Origin: Spirosoma fluviale
GTDB lineage: Bacteria; Bacteroidota; Bacteroidia; Cytophagales; Spirosomataceae
Reading direction: 5' to 3'
NCBI RefSeq assembly: GCF_900230225.1
Contig: NZ_OCNH01000007.1
Span: 62,001 to 126,000 of the forward strand
Length of the DNA: 64,000 nt
Both the position numbers and the translations under genes were made by a program. Shown piece after piece: positions 9,018-17,421 of this stretch (the stretch's first letter is position 1; each line of letters begins with the position of its first letter). Below the pieces are notes generated by a model. That model saw only the letters and a list, made by a program, of their open reading frames with translations. It was not told the DNA's origin and did not search any database.

Positions 9018-9515
9018 ATGAAAATCAGTCTAATCTCTGCGGTTGCACAAAATGGTGTTATCGGTCGCGATAACGATATGGTCTGGCATTTACCCGACGA
9101 CTACGCGTTTTTTAAACGCAAAACCAGCCATCACCCCATCATCATGGGTCGTAAGTCGCTGGATGCGCTCGGGAAACCGTTGCCCAACCGAACCAACATC
9201 GTTATTACCCGCAACCCCGACTTCACCGCAGCGGGCACAATTGTGGTGCACACCCTCGACGATGCCATTGCAGAAGCTAAAAAAGCGGATGGTGCCACCG
9301 ACGAGATATTCGTCATTGGCGGGGCTGAAATTTATAAAATGGCGCTACCCATTGCCACAACGCTTTACCTGACCGAGATCCATCAGGCTTACGAGGGTGA
9401 CGCCTACTTCCCGACATTCGACAAAAGCGAGTGGATCGAAGTTAGCCGACACCCACACCCCATCGATGAGCGCCATGCCGCTGCCTTTGATTTCGTGGAG
9501 TACGAAAGGCGCTAG
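9018..9515 (+). CDS. folA: Dihydrofolate reductase
   Basis: DHFR reduces dihydrofolate to tetrahydrofolate with NADPH in the cytoplasm. At 165 aa it has the usual length, and it starts MKISLISAVAQNGVIGRDNDMVWHLPDD-type, with the catalytic acidic residue in WHLPDD. The NADPH-binding motifs IIMGRKSLDALGKPLPNR and FVIGGAEIYKMAL are clear. It starts 13 bp after a perfect 27-bp hairpin. Its stop codon lies inside a small hairpin (9509-9527) that begins the cluster shared with the convergent hydrolase gene. Confidence 0.96.
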   Translation: MKISLISAVAQNGVIGRDNDMVWHLPDDYAFFKRKTSHHPIIMGRKSLDALGKPLPNRTNIVITRNPDFTAAGTIVVHTLDDAIAEAKKADGATDEIFVIGGAEIYKMALPIATTLYLTEIHQAYEGDAYFPTFDKSEWIEVSRHPHPIDERHAAAFDFVEYERR

Positions 9516-9641
9516 AATTGCTAGCGCGGACTACCGGTAGCTGGCGCGAGTATTTACTCGTGCCTTTCCATAAAGTCAGTATTCACTGACGCAAGCGAAT
9601 GCTTGCTTAAAGCGAAGGCACGAGTAAATACTCGCGCCAGC
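9509..9641. repeat. Multi-hairpin element between folA and the convergent hydrolase gene
   Basis: The outer arms 9540-9566 and 9615-9641 are perfectly complementary over 27 bp. Each arm is itself a near-palindrome (CGAGTA facing TACTCG). Between them are two further hairpins with 6-bp stems, GTCAGT-ATTC-ACTGAC (9575-9590) and GCAAGC-GAAT-GCTTGC (9591-9606), whose loops ATTC and GAAT are complementary to each other. Just upstream are GCGCTAG-AATTG-CTAGCGC (9509-9527) and the 10-bp palindrome CTACCGGTAG (9531-9540). It probably also acts as a bidirectional transcription barrier. Confidence 0.9.
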
Positions 9642-9644
9642 AAC

Positions 9645-10412
9645 CTACGCGCAGACGGCGTAGACGGGGGTTTCTTCGAAACGGGAAGCTACGATTACCT
9701 CCGTTGTATCCCGGTGCAGGGTGAATAAGTCCTTTGTGAGTTGGGGGCAGTTATTGTCTTTGGACAGGTGCGACAACAGCACGTGGCTCATAAAGGCCGG
9801 TTTATGCGTTTTAAACAGGTCCAGCGCCTGCTGATTGGACAAATGCCCTTTACCACCCCGGATTCTGTTCTTCAGAAAATACGGATACCGACCTCTCTCC
9901 AGCATTTCCTCATCGTAATTCGCTTCCAGGAAAGCAGCGTGGCACTGCTTAAAGTGATGAATCAGGTGTTCGCAAGGGGCACCTATATCGGTGAACACCC
10001 CCACTTTTGTATCCCGGCCCGCGATCAGAAAACTGTGCGGGTCCGAGGCATCGTGGTGCTTGGGAAAGGCCGTAATGCACAATTCGCCAATCCACACCGG
10101 CTCGTAACCTCGTAGTGGACGAAGTGGGAAACCAGTCTGCGGCAAGCCGGAATTATTGAGCGTTCCGGGCGTGATAAAAACGGGAATCTGGTGTTTTTTG
10201 GCCAGTTGGGGAATGCCCCGGATGTGGTCGCTGTGTTCGTGAGATACAAAGATGGCTTTAACGGTTTGCAATGACAAACCAAGCCGCTCCATTCGCCGTT
10301 CGGTTTCCCGACACGAGATACCGGCGTCGATCAGGACAGCTTCCCGTTCATTGCCAACGTAATAACAATTCCCGTTGCTGCCCGAATTCAATGAGGTAAT
10401 GAACAATTGCAT
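9645..10412 (-). CDS. Metallo-beta-lactamase-fold hydrolase (YycJ/WalJ-like)
   Basis: This 256-aa cytoplasmic protein starts at the ATG at 10412 (MQLFITSLNSGSNGNCYYVG). The longer frame from 10472 adds 20 unlike residues. The HxHxDH zinc motif is seen as SHEHSDHIRG, and further metal ligands fall in FPKHHDASDPHSF, FTDIGAPCEHL and SHVLLSHLSKDN. The SLxSGSxGN start and overall length match the YycJ group, proposed exonuclease-type enzymes, but the substrate is not established. It converges on folA across a hairpin cluster. Its start lies 68 bp from the divergent ABC transporter gene. Confidence 0.85.
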   Translation of the reverse strand: MQLFITSLNSGSNGNCYYVGNEREAVLIDAGISCRETERRMERLGLSLQTVKAIFVSHEHSDHIRGIPQLAKKHQIPVFITPGTLNNSGLPQTGFPLRPLRGYEPVWIGELCITAFPKHHDASDPHSFLIAGRDTKVGVFTDIGAPCEHLIHHFKQCHAAFLEANYDEEMLERGRYPYFLKNRIRGGKGHLSNQQALDLFKTHKPAFMSHVLLSHLSKDNNCPQLTKDLFTLHRDTTEVIVASRFEETPVYAVCA

Positions 10413-10480
10413 AATACCACAAGGTAAGGGTAAAAATTGACATAATCTGCCTTGTACGCTCTGAAGCGGCAATCGTTATT

Positions 10481-11971
10481 ATGTCTACCGATCAGGATTA
10501 TATACTTAGCGTATCAGGACTTACGAAAACGTTTTCGGGGGTGAAAGCACTGGACAACGTCCGGCTGAACCTCCGAAAAGGCGAAGTTCACGCGCTGATG
10601 GGCGAAAATGGGGCGGGAAAATCTACCTTCATGAAGGTGCTCATTGGCCTGCTGACGCCCGATTCGGGCGAAATCATCTTTAAGGGCGAAGACCTGAAAA
10701 CCGGTAATGTCAACGACATCCTGAAAAAGGGTATCTCTATGATTCACCAGGAGATTCTGGCCGTTCCGGAGCTAACCGTAGCGCAGAATATCTTTCTGGG
10801 TCGGGAAACGAGTAGCCGATTGTTTGGCTGGCTCAACGACCGGCAGCAGATAAAACAGGCGGGCGACCTACTGGAGCAAATGGGGCTCACCATCCAGCCT
10901 ACCACGCCCATGAAGTATTTGAGCGTGGCCGAAATGCAGATGGTTGAGATCGCCAAAGCCATTTCTAACGAGGCTAGCGTCATTATCATGGACGAGCCCA
11001 CCTCCGCCCTCTCCGATAAGGAAGTGGCCACGCTTTTCAGAATCATCGGCGACCTGACCCAAAAAGGCGTTGCCATTATTTATATCTCGCATAAGATGGA
11101 CGAGATATTTACCATTGCCGATACCATTACGGTGTTGCGGGACGGGAAATACATCGTTACCAAACCCGCATCGGAGCTGGACACGACTCAACTGATCGCC
11201 CTCATGGTGGGCCGCGAGATAAACACCCTTTTCCCGGAAAATACCAGTCCCAAAGGCGACGAAGTGCTGTCGGTTAAAAACTTCAGTCAGTCCGGCAAAT
11301 TTACCAACATCAACTTTGCCGTTCACGCGGGCGAAGTGTTGGGCCTTGCGGGCTTGATGGGAGCAGGAAGAACCGAGATAGCCCGCGCTATTTTTGGGCT
11401 GGACGGCTTCAACGATGGCGCGATTTATGTGCGGGGAGAAAAAGTCCGCATACAATCACCAGCCGACGCCATTCGGCAGGGTATCGGCTACGTGAGCGAA
11501 GACCGCAAAGCCCTTGGCTTTATCCCCCGCCTGTCGGTGAAGGACAATATTACCCTGTCGAGCCTGCGTGGCTTTTTCACGCAACCCAAACAGGAAACCG
11601 AAACAGCCCTGTCGCTGATGGCGGATTTGCGGATAAAAGCCAACGGCCCCGATCAGGCCGTAACCTACCTCAGTGGCGGTAATCAGCAAAAAGTCGTGAT
11701 CGGTAAGGTGCTGCTGGCCAAACCGGCGGTGGTTATTCTCGATGAGCCAACGCGGGGCATCGACATCGGGGCTAAAGCTGAAATCTATAAGTTAATCAAC
11801 CAGTTAACCGCCGATGGCATCGCTGTTATCCTGATCTCGTCGGAACTGCCCGAAATACTGGGTCTGAGTGACCGGATACTCGTCCTCTCGCAGGGACGGC
11901 AAACCGCCATGCTCTCCCGTTCCGACGCGACCCAGGAAACCATTATGCGGTACGCCATGCCCGCCAACTGA
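10481..11971 (+). CDS. Sugar ABC importer ATPase (RbsA/MglA type, two nucleotide-binding domains)
   Basis: This 496-aa ATPase has two fused ABC domains, as in ribose, galactose and arabinose importers. The first has Walker A GENGAGKST, a signature-like LSVAEMQ and Walker B VIIMDEPTSAL. The second has the degenerate loop GLMGAGRTEIARA where Walker A would be, LSGGNQQK and VVILDEPTRGIDIGAK, the pattern expected of this family, in which the second site is often weak. The permease follows after 21 bp and the binding protein after that, so it drives a three-gene importer. The sugar cannot be assigned from sequence. Confidence 0.93.
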   Translation: MSTDQDYILSVSGLTKTFSGVKALDNVRLNLRKGEVHALMGENGAGKSTFMKVLIGLLTPDSGEIIFKGEDLKTGNVNDILKKGISMIHQEILAVPELTVAQNIFLGRETSSRLFGWLNDRQQIKQAGDLLEQMGLTIQPTTPMKYLSVAEMQMVEIAKAISNEASVIIMDEPTSALSDKEVATLFRIIGDLTQKGVAIIYISHKMDEIFTIADTITVLRDGKYIVTKPASELDTTQLIALMVGREINTLFPENTSPKGDEVLSVKNFSQSGKFTNINFAVHAGEVLGLAGLMGAGRTEIARAIFGLDGFNDGAIYVRGEKVRIQSPADAIRQGIGYVSEDRKALGFIPRLSVKDNITLSSLRGFFTQPKQETETALSLMADLRIKANGPDQAVTYLSGGNQQKVVIGKVLLAKPAVVILDEPTRGIDIGAKAEIYKLINQLTADGIAVILISSELPEILGLSDRILVLSQGRQTAMLSRSDATQETIMRYAMPAN

Positions 11972-11992
11972 CAAATTCCTTACCCATTATCC

Positions 11993-12979
11993 ATGAAAAA
12001 CGGCTTTATCACTACCTTTTCCCAGACCGGACAATCTTACAAAACACACATCCGGGGCATCGGCAAATACGGCCTTCTGCTCGCTTTCTTCGTCATTTGC
12101 CTGGCTCTCTCCCTGATAACCCCGAAGTTCCTGACGGTTCAAAACCTGATGATCATCGTGACGCAGGTATCCATCAATGCGTTGCTGGCGTTTGGCGTTA
12201 CGTTTGTCATCATTGCGGGCGGCATTGACTTATCCATCGGGTCGATGGTGGCGGTTACGGGGGTGGTAGCGGCTTCGTTTGCCCACCCGGATACTTACCC
12301 CGTGGCCGTTCCCATCGGGATGGGGCTGCTGGCGGGTCTGCTCTTTGGCGCTTTCAACGGTTTCGTCGTTACCCGAAGCAAAGTCCCGCCATTTATTGTC
12401 ACCCTGGGCACCATGACCATTGGCCGGGGACTGGCCCTGATCATAAGCAAAGGGCGGCCCGTTTCCAACCTCTCCGACTCGTTCAACTTTTTAGGTGGCG
12501 GCAAAATCCTTGGTATTCCAACGCTTATCATCATTCTGATTGTGCTGTTCATCGGTTGCTCCATTCTTCTGAAACGAACGGTGCTTGGCCGCTATATTTA
12601 CGCCGTTGGTGGTAACGAGCAGGCGGCCAAAGCCTCCGGCATTCAATTGAACAAGGTAAAAATGGTGGTTTACACGCTATGCGGTGGCCTGGCGGCACTG
12701 GCGGGTATCTTACTGACCTCGCGCATTACAACGGGGCAGCCCAACGCGGGAACCGGTTTTGAGCTCGACGCCATTGCTGCGGCCATCATCGGCGGCACCA
12801 GCACATCGGGCGGTACCGGCACCATGACGGGCACGCTTATTGGTGCGCTGTTGATCGGTGTCATCAGCAACGGACTTGATTTGCTCAATGTAACGTCCTA
12901 TTACCAGCAGGTGGTTATGGGCGTCATTATCATTGGCGCCGTAGTGCTGGACAGTATGAATCAGACAAACAAAGGGTAA
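11993..12979 (+). CDS. Sugar ABC importer permease (RbsC type)
   Basis: This 328-aa integral membrane protein of the branched-chain/ribose permease family has about eight to ten hydrophobic segments. Family features include the ITPKFLTVQNL segment after the first membrane helix, AGGIDLSIGSMVAVTG, VTLGTMTIGRGLAL, and the cytoplasmic EAA-like region GGNEQAAKASGI followed by AGILLTSRI. It lies 21 bp after the ATPase gene and is followed by an 84-bp gap that holds a hairpin pair before the binding protein. Substrate unknown. Confidence 0.93.
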   Translation: MKNGFITTFSQTGQSYKTHIRGIGKYGLLLAFFVICLALSLITPKFLTVQNLMIIVTQVSINALLAFGVTFVIIAGGIDLSIGSMVAVTGVVAASFAHPDTYPVAVPIGMGLLAGLLFGAFNGFVVTRSKVPPFIVTLGTMTIGRGLALIISKGRPVSNLSDSFNFLGGGKILGIPTLIIILIVLFIGCSILLKRTVLGRYIYAVGGNEQAAKASGIQLNKVKMVVYTLCGGLAALAGILLTSRITTGQPNAGTGFELDAIAAAIIGGTSTSGGTGTMTGTLIGALLIGVISNGLDLLNVTSYYQQVVMGVIIIGAVVLDSMNQTNKG

Positions 12980-12983
12980 ATTA

Positions 12984-13049
12984 TGTACCAAACAGCTTCT
13001 AGCTGTTTGTATAGCCTTCACGTCAAACAGCCAGAGGCTGTTTGGTACA
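12984..13049. repeat. Two mini-hairpins inside a 13-bp inverted repeat
   Basis: The outer arms 12984-12996 and 13037-13049 pair over 13 bp. Each end forms its own hairpin, AAACAGCT-TCT-AGCTGTTT (12990-13008) and AAACAGCC-AGA-GGCTGTTT (13025-13043). The two stems differ at one compensated base pair, and the triloops are reverse complements. It lies between permease and binding-protein genes and could adjust their relative expression. Confidence 0.85.
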
Positions 13050-13063
13050 ACCTAAAAACCAAT

Positions 13064-14017
13064 ATGAGACGTCTTTCACTAACTTCTATCACCGCTACCC
13101 TATCCGTATTCCTTTTGCTCTCAGGCTGTTCTCAATCCGGCACGAATGAAACCGGTCAGGAGGGAGAAGGCAAAAAACTGGTGGTGGGTGCCACCATGCT
13201 GAGCATGCAGAATGAGTTCATCGTCAACGTGCATGACGAGATGGACAAGGAAGCACAAAAGGCAGGTATTGAGTTGATTACCGTCGATGCGGAACGGTCG
13301 GCGCTCAAGCAGGTGGAGCAGGTAGAAAGCTTTATCGCGCAGAAAGTCGATGCCATTATCATGAATCCGTGCGAAGTGGAAGCCAGTTCGCCAGCCGTTG
13401 CCAAAGCACTGGCCGCCAAAATACCGATCATCAACGTCAACTCCGAAACGAGTTCAAAGCCCTCGGCTTTCGTTGGGTCAGACGATATAGAATCGGCCCG
13501 AATTGCCATGAAATTTATTGCCGATAAGCTGGGCGGCAAAGGCAACGTGGTCATGATGCACGGCTACATGGGTCAGGCAGCTCAGATAAAACGCGAACAG
13601 GGGGCGCGGGAAATCCTGAAGCAGTACCCGAACCTGAAACTCATAGCCCACCAAACGGGCGAATGGGACCGCGCCAAGGCGATGTCGCTGATGGAAAACT
13701 GGATTCAGTCGTATGGCTCGCAGATTAACGCGGTCTTCGCACATAATGACGAGATGGGCCTGGGTGCCGTAAAAGCCCTGACCGATGCGGGTTTGAAAGA
13801 TAAGGTGATTGTTGTTAGTATCGACGCCATTCCGGATGCTTTGCAGGCAGTAAAGAAAGGCTCACTGGATGCTACCGTTTTCCAGAATGCCGAGCAGCAG
13901 GGATCAAAAGCTATTGAAACGGCCATTAAAGCCGCCAAGAGACAACCGTTTGACAAAGAAACACTTGTGCCGTTTCAACTGGTTACCAAAGATAATTTGA
14001 GCAAATTTTTAAAGTAG
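13064..14017 (+). CDS. Sugar-binding lipoprotein of the ABC importer (RbsB type)
   Basis: This is a periplasmic-binding-protein-like family 4 protein of 317 aa from the ATG at 13064. The start was chosen because it gives a lipoprotein signal (MRRLSLTSITATLSVFLLLSGC, lipobox LSGC, Cys22). The longer frame from 12983 would translate through the hairpin element. The mature part has typical segments: DAIIMNPCEVEASSP, INVNSETSSKPSAFVGSDD, FAHNDEMGLGAVKAL and SIDAIPDALQAVKKGSLDATV, which match the ribose/inositol-binding group. It completes the importer with the two genes upstream. The ligand is unknown. Confidence 0.93.
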   Translation: MRRLSLTSITATLSVFLLLSGCSQSGTNETGQEGEGKKLVVGATMLSMQNEFIVNVHDEMDKEAQKAGIELITVDAERSALKQVEQVESFIAQKVDAIIMNPCEVEASSPAVAKALAAKIPIINVNSETSSKPSAFVGSDDIESARIAMKFIADKLGGKGNVVMMHGYMGQAAQIKREQGAREILKQYPNLKLIAHQTGEWDRAKAMSLMENWIQSYGSQINAVFAHNDEMGLGAVKALTDAGLKDKVIVVSIDAIPDALQAVKKGSLDATVFQNAEQQGSKAIETAIKAAKRQPFDKETLVPFQLVTKDNLSKFLK

Positions 14018-14027
14018 GTATATTTGA

Positions 14028-14120
14028 TAGGAACGCGGATGAAACAGATGGAACGGATAAAAACTGATTTCATGATTTTTATCCGTTCCATCTGTTTCAT
14101 CCGTTCCATCCGTGTTCCTA
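14028..14120. repeat. 28-bp perfect inverted repeat with extended arms
   Basis: Arms 14036-14063 and 14076-14103 are perfectly complementary over 28 bp with a 12-nt loop (68 bp in total). Outside them the left flank TAGGAACG pairs with TGTTCCTA (14113-14120, one wobble) only after skipping a 9-nt tandem duplication of TTCCATCCG in the right arm. It separates the binding-protein gene from the DUF1549 gene and may partly terminate transcription. Confidence 0.88.
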
Positions 14121-14143
14121 TAACCTGTAATTAACTTCCAGAG

Positions 14144-17100
14144 ATGGTGATATATCAACGCCTACGTCTTCTTATTGGAATCGGCTGTTTCAGTCTGGCC
14201 ATAAGCTTGCAAAGTTGTGGCGTCGACAAACCGGCGGAGATTGCTCAACTGGACGATAAGCTTCCCGAAACGATCGATTACAATCTACACGTGAAGCCCA
14301 TCTTGTCCGACAAGTGTTTCTTCTGCCATGGGCCGGACAAAAATAGCCAGAAAGCCGGACTGGAATTAGCCACGCCGGAAGGCGCTATGGCCGCCCTCAA
14401 AAAAGCGAAGGGTAAACACGCCATTGTTCCCGGTGACCTGGCCAATAGTGAAGTCTACCACCGGATTTTGAGCACCGACGACCATGAGATGATGCCGCCG
14501 AAAGCCTCAAATCGTTCGCTGTCGGTTTACGAGAAGGCCGTTCTGATCAAATGGATTGAGCAGGGCGCCGAATACAAACCGCACTGGGCGCTCATTAAAC
14601 CGGATAAGTCGGTCTTGCCAGCCGTAAAAAATACCATTTGGCCCAAAAATCCAATCGACTACTTTACTCTGAGCAAGCTGGAAGAAAAAGGCCTCAAACC
14701 ATCGCCCGAAGCTGACAAGGAAACGCTCCTCCGCCGGGTAACCCTCGACCTCACCGGTCTACCCCCTACCCTGGCCGAAACCGACGCGTTTCTGGCCGAC
14801 ACCTCGCCCGATGCCTACGAAAAAGTAGTTAACCGCTTACTGAAATCACCGCATTACGGCGAAAAGATGGCGGTCGACTGGCTGGATTTATCCCGCTATG
14901 CCGATACACACGGCTATACCGTTGACCGGTACCGGCCGATGTGGCCCTGGCGCGATTGGGTCATTCAGGCGTTTAACCGCAACCGGCCATTCAGCCAGTT
15001 CATCACCTGGCAACTGGCGGGCGATCTGCTGCCTAACCCAACCCCCGAACAGCGATTAGCGACGGCCTTCAACCGAAACCATTCGCAGAATATGGAGGGA
15101 GGCATTATCAACGAGGAGTTCCGGGTGGAGTACGTTGCCGACCGGACCAACACGCTGGGCACAGCCCTGATGGGCATGACCGTCGAGTGCGCCCGCTGCC
15201 ACGACCATAAGTTCGACCCCATCTCGCAGAAAGACTATTACAGTTTGTTCGCTTTTTTCAACAACGTGGACGAAGCCGGGCAGATTTCGTGGGACGATGC
15301 CATGCCGGTGCCCACGATGCTGCTCACCCAGCCCAAAGAAGATAGCCTGCTGACTTTCATCAACACGAAGATCCGAAAGGCAGAAACAGATTTGAAGCAA
15401 ACCGTACAGACCGAGCAAAAAGCATTTGAGGCTTGGCAATCGAAAACCAGTGCCGTTCCGTTCGATCCGCGCAAGGGCTTACAGGCGCACTTTACCTTCG
15501 ATAAACTGGTGAAGGGACGGTTCGTGAATGAGGTGAGCGTTAAAGACAGTGGCAAAGTACTCGACCCGGTACTTGTGCCGGGCAAACGGGGCAATGCCTT
15601 TCAATCCAACGGCGACGACATCCTGACGCTGGGACAGGCTGGTGTTTTCAGTCGGTCGCAGCCGTTTTCCATTGGCGTGTGGATCAACATTCCGAAGGGC
15701 GTTTCGAAAGCGGCCCTCGTTCACAAAGGCAACGGCGATATTCTGTATAATTTCCGGGGGTACTTCCTCAACCTCCGCGACGACAAAGCCGAACTGCTGA
15801 TGGCCCACACCTGGCCCTACAACAGCATTGTTAGGGTCAGCAGACAGGTGCTGCCCAAGGAAAAGTGGATTCAACTAACCATGACCTACGACGGCTCCAG
15901 CAAAGCGAGTGGCTTCCGTCTGTACGTCGACGGGCAGGAAACGGCACTCCTGACCGAGCGGGACAATCTCTACAAAGACATTTTATTCAACGGAAAACAG
16001 ACGGGTCTGATGGTGGGGGCAGATATGCGTGGGCCAGGTTTCAAGAAGGGACTGGTCGATGAACTGGTTGTCTATAACCGCACATTAAGCCCGCCCGAAG
16101 TTCAGGCGCTGGCCCAATCTGTGCAACAGGTAACGCCCATGAAAGGCGACCCGTTGAAACAGTATTATTTCAGTCATCTTTCGCCCGTTTACCAGCAACA
16201 GCAACAGGCTTTGCAGCAACTCCGGGCCGAGCGGAATAAACTGGTCGAGGCCATTCCGGAAATTATGGTGATGGACGAGATGAAAACGCCCCGTCCAACT
16301 TATCTTCTGAAACGGGGGGTGTACGACGCCAACGGCCCGCAGGTGAAGCCCGATGTTCCGGCCAGTGTGCTGCCTTTCTCGCCGGAGTTTCCCCGTAATC
16401 GGCTGGGGCTGGCCAAATGGCTCCTTCACCCCGATAACCCGCTGACGGCGCGGGTGGTAGTAAACCGGTACTGGCAAACGTATTTCGGCAACGCCATTCA
16501 GAAGTCGGCCAATAACTTCGGGAATCAGGGCGGGCTGCCTACGCACCCGGAACTGCTCGACTGGCTGGCCGTTACGTTCCGCGAAGGAGGCTGGAACATG
16601 AAAGCCATGCAGAAACTGATTGTAATGTCGGCCACCTACCGGCAATCGTCCTACGGCACCCGCGAGAGTCTGCAAAAAGACCCGGAAAACACCTGGCTGT
16701 CGCGCGGCCCCATTTCTCGCCTAACCGCCGAGATGATCCGCGACAACGCGCTGGCCGCCAGCGGCCTGTTAGTCAAACAACTGGGTGGCCCCAGTGTAAA
16801 ACCTTATCAGCCCGAAGGGCTCTGGGCGGTCAATAACACGACGTATGAGCAGGATAAAGGAGACAGCCTATACCGCCGAAGCCTGTACACGTTCTGGCGC
16901 CGGACCAACCCGCCCCCGTCCATGAACACCTTCGATGCTCCGTCGCGCAGCTATTGCGTGGTTCAGCGGCAGAAAACCAGCACACCCTTGCAGGCGCTGG
17001 TGCTGCTCAACGATCCACAGTTTGTTGAAGCCGCCAAAGTCGTTGCCGAACGGTCACTCGCTCAATACGCAACTATTTCGGATCGGCTAACGTACACGTT

Positions 17101-17326
17101 TAGGCTCCTGGCCAGCCGGAAGCCAGCCCCCAAAGAACTGGCTATTCTGACCCGATTGTATCAGCAGGAATACCAGTTGTTCACGAAAAATCCGGCCAAA
17201 ATGCAGGGATGGCTACAAGCAGGAGAGTACAAACTGAAAGCCGTGGCCGACAAGCCTGCCCTGGCCGCTGTTGCCGTTGTGGCCAGCACCGTCATGAATT
17301 CCGAAGCGTTCGTTACCAAGCATTAA
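14144..17326 (+). CDS. PSCyt1-DUF1549-LamG-DUF1553 lipoprotein
   Basis: This large 1060-aa protein has a planctomycete-type architecture. A lipoprotein signal ends at LQSC (Cys25). A cytochrome-like PSCyt1 domain follows with one haem motif, CFFCH (residues 58-62), and a distal MMPPK. DUF1549 starts near residue 165 (NPIDYFTLSKLEEKGL, LLRRVTLDLTGLPPT). A LamG/concanavalin-like insert spans about 445-650 (LQAHFTFDKL, QPFSIGVWINIP, LYVDGQETAL). DUF1553 occupies about 735-1000 (RNRLGLAKWLLHPDNPLTARVVVNRYW). These proteins regularly travel with DUF1501 partners, as here, and are thought to act in breakdown of complex polysaccharides, but no biochemical activity is established. Position after the sugar importer suggests a shared glycan substrate. 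Confidence 0.88.
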   Translation: MVIYQRLRLLIGIGCFSLAISLQSCGVDKPAEIAQLDDKLPETIDYNLHVKPILSDKCFFCHGPDKNSQKAGLELATPEGAMAALKKAKGKHAIVPGDLANSEVYHRILSTDDHEMMPPKASNRSLSVYEKAVLIKWIEQGAEYKPHWALIKPDKSVLPAVKNTIWPKNPIDYFTLSKLEEKGLKPSPEADKETLLRRVTLDLTGLPPTLAETDAFLADTSPDAYEKVVNRLLKSPHYGEKMAVDWLDLSRYADTHGYTVDRYRPMWPWRDWVIQAFNRNRPFSQFITWQLAGDLLPNPTPEQRLATAFNRNHSQNMEGGIINEEFRVEYVADRTNTLGTALMGMTVECARCHDHKFDPISQKDYYSLFAFFNNVDEAGQISWDDAMPVPTMLLTQPKEDSLLTFINTKIRKAETDLKQTVQTEQKAFEAWQSKTSAVPFDPRKGLQAHFTFDKLVKGRFVNEVSVKDSGKVLDPVLVPGKRGNAFQSNGDDILTLGQAGVFSRSQPFSIGVWINIPKGVSKAALVHKGNGDILYNFRGYFLNLRDDKAELLMAHTWPYNSIVRVSRQVLPKEKWIQLTMTYDGSSKASGFRLYVDGQETALLTERDNLYKDILFNGKQTGLMVGADMRGPGFKKGLVDELVVYNRTLSPPEVQALAQSVQQVTPMKGDPLKQYYFSHLSPVYQQQQQALQQLRAERNKLVEAIPEIMVMDEMKTPRPTYLLKRGVYDANGPQVKPDVPASVLPFSPEFPRNRLGLAKWLLHPDNPLTARVVVNRYWQTYFGNAIQKSANNFGNQGGLPTHPELLDWLAVTFREGGWNMKAMQKLIVMSATYRQSSYGTRESLQKDPENTWLSRGPISRLTAEMIRDNALAASGLLVKQLGGPSVKPYQPEGLWAVNNTTYEQDKGDSLYRRSLYTFWRRTNPPPSMNTFDAPSRSYCVVQRQKTSTPLQALVLLNDPQFVEAAKVVAERSLAQYATISDRLTYTFRLLASRKPAPKELAILTRLYQQEYQLFTKNPAKMQGWLQAGEYKLKAVADKPALAAVAVVASTVMNSEAFVTKH

Positions 17327-17327
17327 T

Positions 17328-17416
17328 GTAGCACCGAGCGTCGGCCCGGCGACCATCACGGTCGGGAGATTAACGTTTAAACATAATACACTCCCGACCG
17401 GGACGGTCGGCATTAC
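17328..17416. repeat. REP/BIME-like inverted element
   Basis: Two inverted units lie between the DUF1549 and DUF1501 genes. The left unit starts GTAG (17328) and holds CCGA-GCG-TCGG and GACC-ATCAC-GGTC. The right unit read on the minus strand begins GTAATG followed by CCGACCGTCCCGGTCGG. CGGTCGGGAG (17359-17368) pairs with 17391-17400. The 17-bp core recurs at 62463-62479. Confidence 0.75.
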
Positions 17417-17421
17417 AAGCC

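Noticed and set aside
10419-10455. ACAAGG/CCTTGT pair in the gap before the ABC importer
   Set aside because: A 6-bp match at this spacing is expected by chance; not reported as an operator.
12983-13063. N-terminal extension of the sugar-binding protein
   Set aside because: The extension translates the palindromic element and destroys the lipoprotein signal that starts at 13064.
16085-16675. 196-codon minus-strand frame inside the DUF1549/DUF1553 gene
   Set aside because: It lies wholly antisense to a well-supported domain protein and has no recognisable motif.
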